Origin: Clostridia bacterium
GTDB lineage: Bacteria > Bacillota > Clostridia > Oscillospirales > CAG-272
Reading direction: 5' to 3'
Length of the DNA: 23,905 nt
Assembly: GCA_900769475.1 (NCBI GenBank)
Contig: CAAGGQ010000205.1
Location: forward strand, 1-23,905
Positions 13,950 through 21,835 of the stretch are shown here, piece after piece (positions within the stretch are counted from its first letter, which is position 1; each line of letters begins with the position of its first letter). Below the pieces are notes generated by a model. The model saw only the letters and a list, made by a program, of their open reading frames with translations. It made no database searches and was not told where the DNA came from. The translations under genes and the position numbers were made by a program.

Positions 13950-15977
13950 ATGAAACGAACCGCGCTTTCCTTTTTCTGTCTTTTTCTCTGCCTGCTGTTG
14001 CTGTTGCCCATGACGGTTTCCTGCACGGAACGCTCCAGTCCCCTGACCTCTAACGGCATCCGCTCGGTGACCCTGACCGCCCGAGGCAAGCTGGAGATCC
14101 CCGTGACCATGAACAGCCACCTGCTGGAGGAGCACAAGGGCCAAAAGCTCTGCCTTTACGAGCTTCTCCCCGGGGAGGAGCTGGCGGATCTGGCCACCAA
14201 GACTCCCGTAGCCGAGAAAAAAGTGAGTGCCTCGGTGCAGTTCCGCCTGCCCCTGGAGGAAAATGGCACCACCCGCCTTTACTCCTCCTTTGTGGTGGCC
14301 TTTTCGGACGGCACCCTGCTCGCCTCCACTCCCGTGAGTGTTGGAAACCCCGAATTCCTGGCCGCCGACACGGCGCGCTACCCCTATTTTGGATCCCCGA
14401 AGGGACTCACGGTGGAAAACGCCTCCCCCGATCCCTCCTTAGGTGCCACCCACGCTCTGCTTTCGGTGCGTCTTTCCGAGCTTCTGGGAGGAAGCGACGT
14501 CTTATCCTTTGGCACGAAAGAATTCTCCTATTCTGCCCTCCGCCTGGAGCAGCTGGATCGGGAGGTGCGTGCCGCCAACGAGGCCGGTATGACGGTTTCT
14601 CTGGGGCTCACCGTGGATGCCATCCCCTCTTTTGAAGCCCTGACAGCCCTTTTGGATCTGTTGGCCGCCCGCTACGTCAAGGATTCCTCCTTTGGCCGCG
14701 TTGTGGCCTGGATGCTCCTCTTTGACGGAAGCCTGGAGGCCACCGACACGGCATCCGTGGTTCGTCTTTCCACCCTCTCTCTGCGCTCCCGTTACGCCAA
14801 CGCCCGGGTCTATGCCGTGGCGGCGCTGGAGAGTTTGAGCGCTACCCTTTCCTTCTTTACCGAGCTTCACAATTCCCTCTCTGCCAAAGGCTCCATGGAG
14901 TGGTGCGCCGGGGTGGCGCCCCTCCCCTCCACCGACCCCTGGACGGTCACCAATGACGACCGCATGACGGTGGACAAGCTCCCCGAGGTGCTGAAATTCC
15001 TTTCCTCGAGCGAGCTGAAGAACCGTCCCGCCCGCCTGGCGGTATGCGGACTGCGCTTTGCCGCAGTGGACGAGGAGAAGCAGGCCGCCGCGCTGGCCTA
15101 TTCCTACCGTTTGGCCCTGGCCAACGGCGCCCATACCGTCTTTTACGGAGCCCAAAACGATGACGTGTACGGTCTTTTGGACGACGAGGGCAACCGTCGC
15201 CGCGCCGCTGACCTCTTTACCGACCAGGATCTCGGTCTTTCCGCCGAAGACGTGGCTCTGTGCGATCGTTTCTCGGGCGGTGCCTTCTCAACCCTCCCCG
15301 CCACGGTCTCCCGTCGGGAGCTGAGCGGCTCGGCCGCCAACGGCAACGACGGCATGGAGATCACTCCCCTCTTTGATTTTTCCAAGAACGATACCCACGG
15401 CTTTACCGCGGTGGGCGGCTGGAGCCCCCCCGAATGTAAGGAATCGGTTTCCCTGGGGTATCCCGTACTCTACACCTGGCTGGCCCACGAAAAGGGACAG
15501 GCCCAGGGCGTGCGCACCGTGCTGGAAAACGCACGAGCCCTGGAGGATGCCTTCTCGGTCTCGGCCCGCTTCCTGCTGCAAAACCGCGCCGCCGAAACCT
15601 CCGACGTGACCCTGGTGCTGGAGGGCGTGACCAAGAACGGCACGCGCCTCTCTTGGTCGGCCACCACAGAGGTTTCCAACGGCAGCTGGCAGACCGCCAC
15701 CTTTTACATCAGTAATTTTGCCGCCGAGGCCGACCTCTCCCAGCCCTGCACCCTGACCCTGCTCACCTCGGCCGAGGAGGAGGGCGAGGAGCTCCGCTAT
15801 CTGCTCTGGCTGGATACCCTGGGACTCCGCTATCCCAAGGCCAACCCCACCGCAAGCCTCTTCCTGCCCATTCTGGGAGGCGGCCTGCTCCTGGGTCTGG
15901 TCCTGACCCTCTCCATCTACTTTTTGAGCGTTTCCCGCAAGCGTCGCCGCGCCCGCGCGGCTCGCTACCGCAAATAA
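13950..15977 (+). CDS. Large surface lipoprotein with C-terminal membrane helix
   Basis: A 675-residue protein. The N terminus is an export signal (MKRTALSFFCLFLCLLLLLP) followed by TVSC, a weak lipobox with Cys25. Near residues 638-662 there is a strong membrane helix followed by a very basic tail (SRKRRRARAARYRK). Both ends are therefore membrane-associated, with about 610 residues outside. Residues about 120-450 (YFGSPKGLTVENASPDPSLG, HALLSVRLSELLG, EVRAANEAGMTVSLGL, VVAWMLLFDGS, TVFYGAQNDDVYG) read like a glycosidase-type barrel and remind me of the DUF5722 family; this is from memory. Residues about 465-635 look like a beta-sandwich. I cannot name catalytic residues. It follows alr by three bases and precedes an AraC-type regulator, so a surface glycan role is a reasonable guess only. 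Confidence 0.75.
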   Translation: MKRTALSFFCLFLCLLLLLPMTVSCTERSSPLTSNGIRSVTLTARGKLEIPVTMNSHLLEEHKGQKLCLYELLPGEELADLATKTPVAEKKVSASVQFRLPLEENGTTRLYSSFVVAFSDGTLLASTPVSVGNPEFLAADTARYPYFGSPKGLTVENASPDPSLGATHALLSVRLSELLGGSDVLSFGTKEFSYSALRLEQLDREVRAANEAGMTVSLGLTVDAIPSFEALTALLDLLAARYVKDSSFGRVVAWMLLFDGSLEATDTASVVRLSTLSLRSRYANARVYAVAALESLSATLSFFTELHNSLSAKGSMEWCAGVAPLPSTDPWTVTNDDRMTVDKLPEVLKFLSSSELKNRPARLAVCGLRFAAVDEEKQAAALAYSYRLALANGAHTVFYGAQNDDVYGLLDDEGNRRRAADLFTDQDLGLSAEDVALCDRFSGGAFSTLPATVSRRELSGSAANGNDGMEITPLFDFSKNDTHGFTAVGGWSPPECKESVSLGYPVLYTWLAHEKGQAQGVRTVLENARALEDAFSVSARFLLQNRAAETSDVTLVLEGVTKNGTRLSWSATTEVSNGSWQTATFYISNFAAEADLSQPCTLTLLTSAEEEGEELRYLLWLDTLGLRYPKANPTASLFLPILGGGLLLGLVLTLSIYFLSVSRKRRRARAARYRK

Positions 15978-15988
15978 AGGAGGCCACC

Positions 15989-16822
15989 ATGTCCCAAACT
16001 CCATTCCGCTACGAAAAACGAACCTCGGATCTGGCCTTCCGAAGCAACAGAAGCAATCACAAGGAGATCAATCTTCGCTGCTCCCCGCACCTGCACCGAG
16101 AGATCGAGCTGGTCTGCTTTTTTGAGGGTCACGCCGTGGCCTACGCCGATTCGATCCGCTGTGAGCTGGAGGCCGGCGACGTGTTCATCGCCTTTCCCAA
16201 CCAGATCCATCACTACGAGACCTTCGGTCCCGAAAAATATTATCTGTTCATCGTGAACCCCGAGATCATGCCCGAACTGGCCGATCAGTTCAATCTGGGG
16301 CTTCCCCACTCCCCCGTGATCAAAGGCGCGGCCAATCACCCCCGCATCCGTCAGACCATCGAATCTCTCTACTACGCCTGCGAGCGGGAAAACCAGCCCT
16401 TTGGGGGAAGCCTGCGGCAGGGGTATCTCCTGGCCCTCTTCTCGGAGCTTTTGGCGCAAATGCCTCTCTCCCACCTCCACCTGGGAGATTCCAACGCTCT
16501 GCGAGCCATCGTTTCCTTTTGCACCCAGAACTTTACCGAGAACCTTTCCCTCTCTCTCCTGGAGGAGCGACTGCACTTGAACAAGTATTACATTTCCCAC
16601 CTGTTCAGCGGAAAGCTGGGTCTGCGCTTTAACGATTACATCAATTCCCTGCGGGTCTCCGAGGCCTGCCGCTATCTGCTCAACACCGATCAATCAATCA
16701 CCGACATCAGCGAAAAGGTGGGCTTTAACACCCTGCGCACCTTCAACCGCGCCTTCATCAAGCAGATGGGAGTTCCTCCCACCGAGTACCGCAAGAACGA
16801 CCTTCGAAATCAACCTCTTTAA
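15989..16822 (+). CDS. AraC-family transcriptional regulator with cupin sensor
   Basis: A 277-residue regulator. Residues about 30-100 form a cupin sensor (HLHREIELVCFFEGHAVAY, ELEAGDVFIAFPNQIHHYE), with the His-x-His and Glu pattern of sugar-sensing members. Residues about 170-272 hold the double helix-turn-helix: ENLSLSLLEERLHLNKYYIS, then ITDISEKVGFNTLRTFNRAF and the closing PPTEYRK. Such proteins bind DNA as activators or repressors, often of carbohydrate genes. Start ATG at 15989 has a perfect AAAGGAGG overlapping the previous stop, so it is co-transcribed with the surface protein. The likely targets are its own operon or the 14-base word 5 bases after its stop, but no binding site can be proved from sequence. 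Confidence 0.92.
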   Translation: MSQTPFRYEKRTSDLAFRSNRSNHKEINLRCSPHLHREIELVCFFEGHAVAYADSIRCELEAGDVFIAFPNQIHHYETFGPEKYYLFIVNPEIMPELADQFNLGLPHSPVIKGAANHPRIRQTIESLYYACERENQPFGGSLRQGYLLALFSELLAQMPLSHLHLGDSNALRAIVSFCTQNFTENLSLSLLEERLHLNKYYISHLFSGKLGLRFNDYINSLRVSEACRYLLNTDQSITDISEKVGFNTLRTFNRAFIKQMGVPPTEYRKNDLRNQPL

Positions 16823-16826
16823 AAAC

Positions 16827-16840
16827 GCAATATTTGTCTG
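16827..16840 (+). repeat. Intergenic 13-mer word, copy 2 (before ahcY)
   Basis: GCAATATTTGTCTG, all 14 bases identical to copy 1. It starts five bases after the regulator's stop and ends just before the ahcY ribosome site (AAAAGGAG). No -10 element follows within promoter distance, so it is not simply another copy of the alr promoter. Confidence 0.45.
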
Positions 16841-16855
16841 AAAAGGAGCTTTTCT

Positions 16856-18097
16856 ATGTATTTAGTCAAGGACATCAACCTGGCCCCCTCGGGTGCCGAT
16901 AAGATCGCCTGGGTGCAATCCTACACCCCCATCCTCAACTCCATTAAAAAGGAGTTTGAACAGACCCTTCCCTTCCGGGATCTTCGCATTGCCATGTCGA
17001 TCCACCTGGAGGCCAAAACAGCGTACCTTGCCAAGGTGCTTCGCGCCGGCGGCGCCGAGGTCTTCGTGACCGGCTGCAATCCCCTCTCCACCCAGGACGA
17101 CGTTGCCGCGGCTCTGGCCGAGGATGGCTTTTCGGTCTTCGCCCGCCACGGCGTGAGTGACAAAGAATACACCGAGCACTTGAAGATGGTGTTGGCCTGC
17201 TCCCCCGATCTGATCATTGACGACGGCGGCGACCTGATTTCCCTGCTCCATGGCGAGTGCCGCGCATACGGCAAGAATCTTATTGGCGGCTGCGAGGAGA
17301 CCACCACGGGCATTCACCGCCTCTTTGCCAGAGAGCGGGCAGGCCTGCTGGATTACACCATGATTGACGTCAACGACGCCGATTGCAAGCATCTGTTTGA
17401 TAACCGCTACGGCACAGGCCAATCCACCCTGGACGGCATTATGAACTCCACCAACCTCATTCTTGCAGGCAAGACGGTGGTAGTTGCCGGCTACGGCTGG
17501 TGCGGCAAGGGCGTTGCTATGCGAGCCAAGGGCATGGGCGCTGTGGTGGTAGTCACCGAGATCGACCCCGTGAAGGCCATTGAGGCCGTGATGGACGGCT
17601 TCCGCGTGATGCCCATGGACGAGGCCGCCAAGATCGGCGATCTCTTCATCACCCTCACCGGCTGCTCTGACGTGATCACTCGCCGCCACTTTGAATCCAT
17701 GAAGGACGGCGTGCTCCTGGCCAACAGCGGCCACTTTGACGTGGAGATCAACAAGGCCGATCTCCTCTCCCTCTCGGTGCGCGATTGGGAGCGCAAGCCC
17801 AACATTCACGGCTATGAGATGGCCGACGGCCGCGTCCTCAACCTCCTGGCCGAGGGGCGTCTTGTCAACCTGGCCGCAGGCAACGGTCACCCCGCCGAGA
17901 TCATGGACATGTCCTTTGGCATCCAGGCCAAGAGTTTGGAATTCCTGGCCAAGAACGCAGGACGCCTGGAAAAGAAGGTCTACGCTGTACCCGCCGAGAT
18001 CGACCGCGCCGTGGCCGAGATCAAGCTGGCCTCCATGGGCACCTCCATCGACGCTCTGACCGAGGAGCAAAAGGCGTACCTGGGACGGGTGGAATGA
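16856..18097 (+). CDS. ahcY: Adenosylhomocysteinase
   Basis: A 413-residue NAD-dependent S-adenosylhomocysteine hydrolase, which splits the by-product of methyl transfer into adenosine and homocysteine in the cytoplasm. Seen: GGCEETTTG at 144-152, NDADCKHLFDNRYGTGQS at 173-190 (substrate and NAD contacts), the Rossmann loop GYGWCGKG at 212-219, NSGHFDVEI near 295, and a C-terminal NLAAGNGHP near 342. The length suits the shorter prokaryotic form, which in some archaea uses S-inosylhomocysteine instead; the substrate cannot be told from sequence alone. ATG at 16856 follows AAAGGAG. It stands 33 bases after the regulator gene, in the position before mnmG where mnmE usually lies in Bacillota. 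Confidence 0.93.
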   Translation: MYLVKDINLAPSGADKIAWVQSYTPILNSIKKEFEQTLPFRDLRIAMSIHLEAKTAYLAKVLRAGGAEVFVTGCNPLSTQDDVAAALAEDGFSVFARHGVSDKEYTEHLKMVLACSPDLIIDDGGDLISLLHGECRAYGKNLIGGCEETTTGIHRLFARERAGLLDYTMIDVNDADCKHLFDNRYGTGQSTLDGIMNSTNLILAGKTVVVAGYGWCGKGVAMRAKGMGAVVVVTEIDPVKAIEAVMDGFRVMPMDEAAKIGDLFITLTGCSDVITRRHFESMKDGVLLANSGHFDVEINKADLLSLSVRDWERKPNIHGYEMADGRVLNLLAEGRLVNLAAGNGHPAEIMDMSFGIQAKSLEFLAKNAGRLEKKVYAVPAEIDRAVAEIKLASMGTSIDALTEEQKAYLGRVE

Positions 18098-18142
18098 TCC
18101 TTCGCGCCTTTTGCGATCCCCTTCCCCGCCTTGTTTAAAATA

Positions 18143-18155
18143 GCAATATTTGTCT
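18143..18155 (+). repeat. Intergenic 13-mer word, copy 3 (between ahcY and mnmG)
   Basis: GCAATATTTGTCT, 13 of the 14 bases shared with the other copies (T instead of G at the end). It lies 57 bases before mnmG in an AT-rich 115-base spacer where I see no convincing -35/-10 pair; a TTGATC with CTTATA 17 bases later is a weak possibility. Confidence 0.4.
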
Positions 18156-18212
18156 TGTTTGTTTTCTACTCTTTGATCTATTTCCCTTCATTATCCTTAT
18201 AAAGGAGACGTT

Positions 18213-20099
18213 ATGTCAATTTCTACCGATGCCTGCCGCGCGCAGGTAATTGTGGTTGGCGCCGGGCACGCCGGCATCGAGGCCGCCCTGGCGTCGGCAC
18301 GCCTGGGGGTGGACACCGTGCTCTTTACCCTCTCTCTGGATGCCCTGGCCAACCTGCCCTGCAATCCCTCCATTGGAGGCACAGCCAAGGGACACCTGGT
18401 CTATGAGATCGATGCCCTGGGCGGCGAAATGGGGCGCGCTGCCGACCTGGTGACCCTGCAATCCCGTACCTTGAACCTGGGCAAAGGCGCCGCGGTGCAA
18501 AGTAAGCGAGTGCAGGCCGACCGCCGCAAATACCAGGCCATTATGAAAGAAACCCTGGAAAAAACTTCCAATTTGCGCCTGATCCAAGGAGAGGTCACCC
18601 AGCTGCTTTGGGACGAGGGCACCCCCCGCCGTGTGCGCGGCGTGGTGACCCGGCTGAAGGAGTGCTGGGAGTGCGATTGCGTGGTGCTGGCCACAGGCAC
18701 CTTCCTGGAGAGCGCCATCTTCGTTGGGGATGTGAGCTATGAGGCCGGCCCCGACGGCCTGCTCCCCGCAAAGGGACTTTCTGCCTCTCTGGAGGCGGCC
18801 GGGATCCGTCTGCTCCGCTTCAAAACCGGAACTCCCGCACGCGTCAAGCGGGAGACCATCGAATTTTCCCGTCTGGAAGAGCAACCGGGGGAGGATCGGG
18901 TAGTTCCCTATTCCGCCCTCCATGGCGAGGATCTCTTTCAGGATCTTATGCAGATCCCCTGTCACATCGTCTATACCAACGCCGAGACCCATCGGATTAT
19001 CCGTGAGAATATCACCCGCAGTGCCCTCTATTCGGGCAAGATCCACGGTACCGGCCCCCGCTACTGCCCTTCCATTGAAGATAAGCTGGTTCGGTTCGCC
19101 GATAAGGAGCGCCACCAGCTCTTTGTAGAGCCCATGGGAGAAAACACCGAGGAAATGTACATTCAAGGCTTTTCCACCTCCCTGCCCACCGACGTACAAA
19201 GACAGATGCTTGCCTCCCTCCCCGGCTTTGAGAACGCCCAGATCATGCGCTACGCTTATGCCATCGAGTACGATTGCGCCGATCCCACCCAAATGGACGC
19301 CTCTCTGGAGTTCAAAGCCCTCTCCGGGCTCTTCGGCGCGGGGCAATTCAACGGCACCTCAGGCTACGAGGAAGCCGCCGCCCAGGGTCTGGTGGCCGGC
19401 GTGAACGCCGCGCGAAAGATTTTAGGCAAGGAACCCCTGCTTCTTCCCCGTTCCGGCAGCTACATCGGCACTCTCATCGATGATCTGGTCACCAAGGGCA
19501 CCAATGAACCCTACCGCATGATGACCTCCCGTTCAGAATACCGCCTGTTGCTCCGTCAGGACAACGCCGATCGCCGTTTGACCCCCATTGGTCACGAGAT
19601 TGGACTGATCAGCGATGAGCGTTTTGCTTCCTATTGTTCTAAGGTAGCCCTTCAGGAGGCCGAGAAGGAACGCCTGGAAAGCACTCACGTTTCCCCTGCC
19701 CAAGCCGAGGAATTTCTCCTTTCCCTGGGAGAAACCCCGCTTAAATCGGGAGCCTCCCTGGCAGATCTGCTCCGTCGACCCCCGATCACCTACGAACAAC
19801 TGGCGCAGATCGATCCGGAACGCCCAATTCTTCCTTATTTAGTACGTTTGAGCGTAGAAACCGACATCAAATACGCCGGCTACGCCAACCGTCAGCTTTC
19901 CGAGGTGGAACGCCACCGCAAGCTGGAGGAAAAGAAGCTCCCCGCCGATCTGGACTACTCCACCATCCGTGGACTCCGCCTGGAAGCCGCCCAAAAGCTG
20001 AATCAGATCCGCCCCCGCACTCTGGGGCAGGCATCCCGTATCAGCGGTGTGAATCCGGCGGACATTTCGGTTCTTTTGATCTATCTTGGTATGAAATGA
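18213..20099 (+). CDS. mnmG: tRNA uridine 5-carboxymethylaminomethyl modification enzyme
   Basis: A 628-residue FAD protein (normal length) that, with MnmE, modifies the wobble uridine of several tRNAs. The dinucleotide fold GAGHAGIEAA starts at residue 16. CNPSIGGTAKGHLVYEIDALGG follows near 50. The LNLGKGAAVQSKRVQADRRKY segment corresponds to the usual LNTSKGPAVxALRAQAD with several substitutions. GTGPRYCPSIEDKLVRF carries the catalytic-region Cys, and FNGTSGYEEAAAQGL closes the FAD site. The C-terminal helical domain (DIKYAGYANRQL, TIRGLRLEAAQKL) binds MnmE and tRNA. ATG at 18213 follows AAAGGAG. Nine bases separate it from rsmG, the standard mnmG-rsmG pair. Confidence 0.97.
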   Translation: MSISTDACRAQVIVVGAGHAGIEAALASARLGVDTVLFTLSLDALANLPCNPSIGGTAKGHLVYEIDALGGEMGRAADLVTLQSRTLNLGKGAAVQSKRVQADRRKYQAIMKETLEKTSNLRLIQGEVTQLLWDEGTPRRVRGVVTRLKECWECDCVVLATGTFLESAIFVGDVSYEAGPDGLLPAKGLSASLEAAGIRLLRFKTGTPARVKRETIEFSRLEEQPGEDRVVPYSALHGEDLFQDLMQIPCHIVYTNAETHRIIRENITRSALYSGKIHGTGPRYCPSIEDKLVRFADKERHQLFVEPMGENTEEMYIQGFSTSLPTDVQRQMLASLPGFENAQIMRYAYAIEYDCADPTQMDASLEFKALSGLFGAGQFNGTSGYEEAAAQGLVAGVNAARKILGKEPLLLPRSGSYIGTLIDDLVTKGTNEPYRMMTSRSEYRLLLRQDNADRRLTPIGHEIGLISDERFASYCSKVALQEAEKERLESTHVSPAQAEEFLLSLGETPLKSGASLADLLRRPPITYEQLAQIDPERPILPYLVRLSVETDIKYAGYANRQLSEVERHRKLEEKKLPADLDYSTIRGLRLEAAQKLNQIRPRTLGQASRISGVNPADISVLLIYLGMK

Positions 20100-20108
20100 G
20101 GTTTTTCC

Positions 20109-20831
20109 ATGGAACAGACCCAATTTAACGTTTTTCTTGCAGAATCCTGCGAGAAAAACAGGATTTCACCCCTGAATGACAACCAAATCGATATTTTCTG
20201 GCGCTTTGCGAATTACCTTATGGAGGTCAATCAGACCACTAACCTCACAGCAATCCGCAATCTACCTGATGTGATCACCAAGCACTTTGTGGATTCTCTC
20301 ACCGCGAGTGCCAAGATTTCTCAAGGCGCACGGGTGCTGGATCTGGGATGCGGTCCCGGCTTTCCGTCGATTCCGCTGGCCATCGCTCGCCCCGATCTGA
20401 CCATTGTAGCCCTGGACAGCACCGACAAGAAGATCCGCTTTGTAAACGAGAGCGCGGCACTTTTAAAGCTTTCCAACCTCAAGGGCATTGCCGGACGAGC
20501 AGAAGACAACAAGATCCGCACCGCCCTTGGAGAATTTGACGTTGTGGTCAGTCGCGCCGTAGCTCGTTTGAATCTTCTTTGCGAGCTTTGCATACCGTAC
20601 GCTCGTGTTGGAGGTAAATTGATTGCGATGAAAGGTGCCAAAGGCGAGGAAGAACTAGCCGAAGCACAAAACGCCATCAAAGTCCTCGGTGGCAAAGCAA
20701 CCATCTTCTCGGAGCCTCTGATCACAGAAGAGGGAAGCGAGGAGCGTTGCTTGGTGGAAATTCAAAAGATTGCGCCCACACCCAAGCAATACCCGAGAGC
20801 CTACGCTACCATTCTGAAAAAGCCGTTATAA
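20109..20831 (+). CDS. rsmG: 16S rRNA (guanine-N7-)methyltransferase RsmG
   Basis: A 240-residue SAM-dependent methyltransferase that makes m7G in the 530 loop of 16S rRNA (G527 in E. coli). The SAM loop is DLGCGPGFPSIPLA at residues 78-91, after the typical NLTAIRN and HFVDSL entry motifs at about 45-64. VVSRAVARL and GGKLIAMKG follow. The ribosome site is weak (TGAGG about eight bases before the ATG, overlapping the mnmG stop region), so coupling to mnmG is likely. The gene is less GC-rich than mnmG. Its stop codon is four bases before the first parS site. Confidence 0.97.
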   Translation: MEQTQFNVFLAESCEKNRISPLNDNQIDIFWRFANYLMEVNQTTNLTAIRNLPDVITKHFVDSLTASAKISQGARVLDLGCGPGFPSIPLAIARPDLTIVALDSTDKKIRFVNESAALLKLSNLKGIAGRAEDNKIRTALGEFDVVVSRAVARLNLLCELCIPYARVGGKLIAMKGAKGEEELAEAQNAIKVLGGKATIFSEPLITEEGSEERCLVEIQKIAPTPKQYPRAYATILKKPL

Positions 20832-20835
20832 CCAA

Positions 20836-20851
20836 TGTTTCACGTGAAACC
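20836..20851. promoter_or_regulatory. parS: parS site 1
   Basis: TGTTTCACGTGAAACC, one base from the perfect palindrome TGTTTCACGTGAAACA. ParB clamps load here. It is four bases after the rsmG stop codon. Confidence 0.9.
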
Positions 20852-20870
20852 TTCCGCAAAAGCAACGGAA

Positions 20871-20886
20871 TGTTTCACGTGGAACT
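20871..20886. promoter_or_regulatory. parS: parS site 2 (followed by a T-run)
   Basis: TGTTTCACGTGGAACT, two changes from consensus. Start is 35 bases after site 1. It is immediately followed by TTTTTATT, so in the rsmG transcript this palindrome could also work as an intrinsic terminator. Confidence 0.85.
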
Positions 20887-20903
20887 TTTTTATTGCTTTT
20901 TCA

Positions 20904-20919
20904 TGTTTCACGTGGAACA
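20904..20919. promoter_or_regulatory. parS: parS site 3
   Basis: TGTTTCACGTGGAACA, one change from consensus at the same position as in site 2. Start is 33 bases after site 2. Confidence 0.9.
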
Positions 20920-20938
20920 TTCTCTCACAATCCACCTA

Positions 20939-20954
20939 TGTTTCACGTGAAACA
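20939..20954. promoter_or_regulatory. parS: parS site 4 (perfect)
   Basis: TGTTTCACGTGAAACA, the full consensus palindrome. Start is 35 bases after site 3 and about 40 bases before the parA promoter, so ParB loading could also affect parAB transcription. Confidence 0.95.
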
Positions 20955-20995
20955 TGAAAAATTATTGTGAATTTCTATTTTCTTGCTATTATCTG

Positions 20996-21024
20996 TTGAA
21001 TTCTTCGCAAAAATGTGATATAAT
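20996..21024 (+). promoter_or_regulatory. Vegetative promoter of parAB
   Basis: TTGAAT (20996-21001), a 17-base spacer, then TATAAT (21019-21024) with a TG one base before it (TGATATAAT). The start would be near 21031, giving a 24-base leader. The extended -10 TGTGATATAAT is the same as in the glycogen cluster promoter. Confidence 0.75.
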
Positions 21025-21054
21025 AAGGAAAAGATTTTTTGAAAGGAAAAAACA

Positions 21055-21822
21055 ATGCCAATGGGAAAAATTATTGCATTTGCAAACCAAAAGGGCGGCG
21101 TAGGTAAAACCACCTCTGCGGTGAATATTGCGGCCTCCCTGGGCGTTTTGGGATATAAAGTATTGCTCATCGACCTGGATCCCCAGGGCAACGCCACCAG
21201 CGGGGTAGGGGTAATGAAAAAATCCCTTAAAATGACCACCCTGGATCTGCTTACCACCGATGCTACCGTGGAGCAGGTGGCTCTAAAGACTCGCTACGAT
21301 AATCTGAGCGTGATTCCCACCCACACCACGCTGGCTCGCGCCGAGTACGAGCTGGGCGAAAAAGAGGAAGGGGAGTACGTTTTAAAGAAAAAGCTGGAGG
21401 AAGCGCGGGCAACCTACGATTACATTATCATCGACTGTCCTCCTTCTCTGGGAATGATGACGGTCAACGCCCTGAGCGCCAGCGACGGCGTGGTGATCCC
21501 TATGCAGTGCGAGTTCTTTGCTCTGGAAGGACTTTCCCAGCTCATGTTTACCATCAGCCGCATCAAGCAGCACTATAACAAGGCTCTGAACGTCACCGGA
21601 ATCCTCATCACCATGTACAACAGCCGTCTGATCCTCTCCATGCAGGTGATCAACGAGCTGAAAAAGCACTATGCTGACAAGCTCTTCGAAACCACCATTT
21701 CCAGAAACGTCAAGGTTTCCGAAGCACCCGGCTTTGGCACCCCCGTGTACTATCACGAAAAGCGCTCCAAGGGCTCGGTAGAATATATGAACGTGGCCAA
21801 AGAGCTTTCGGAACGCATCTAA
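21055..21822 (+). CDS. parA: Chromosome-partitioning ATPase ParA (Soj)
   Basis: A 255-residue deviant Walker ATPase. KGGVGKTT at residues 13-20 is the signature P-loop with its extra lysine; DLDPQGNATSG near 41-51 and IIDCPPSLGMMTVNALSASD near 124-143 complete the nucleotide site. It has the short chromosomal Soj form, without the N-terminal DNA-binding domain of long plasmid ParAs. It binds DNA non-specifically and works with ParB at parS in origin segregation and control of replication initiation. The ATG at 21055 (eight bases after GAAAGG) is chosen; a second ATG two codons later is possible. It is followed by parB after 13 bases. Confidence 0.97.
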   Translation: MPMGKIIAFANQKGGVGKTTSAVNIAASLGVLGYKVLLIDLDPQGNATSGVGVMKKSLKMTTLDLLTTDATVEQVALKTRYDNLSVIPTHTTLARAEYELGEKEEGEYVLKKKLEEARATYDYIIIDCPPSLGMMTVNALSASDGVVIPMQCEFFALEGLSQLMFTISRIKQHYNKALNVTGILITMYNSRLILSMQVINELKKHYADKLFETTISRNVKVSEAPGFGTPVYYHEKRSKGSVEYMNVAKELSERI

Positions 21823-21835
21823 AGGAGGGAAACTC

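Noticed and set aside
16823..16855. Promoter for ahcY built on the shared 13-mer
   Set aside because: No -10 hexamer follows at promoter distance before the start codon, and ahcY is only 33 bases after the regulator gene, so read-through is simpler.
20836..20954. Short palindromic repeats at regular spacing, CRISPR-like at first sight
   Set aside because: The repeats are 16-base parS sequences with only four copies, spacers of 17-19 bases, no cas genes, and lie just before parA-parB.
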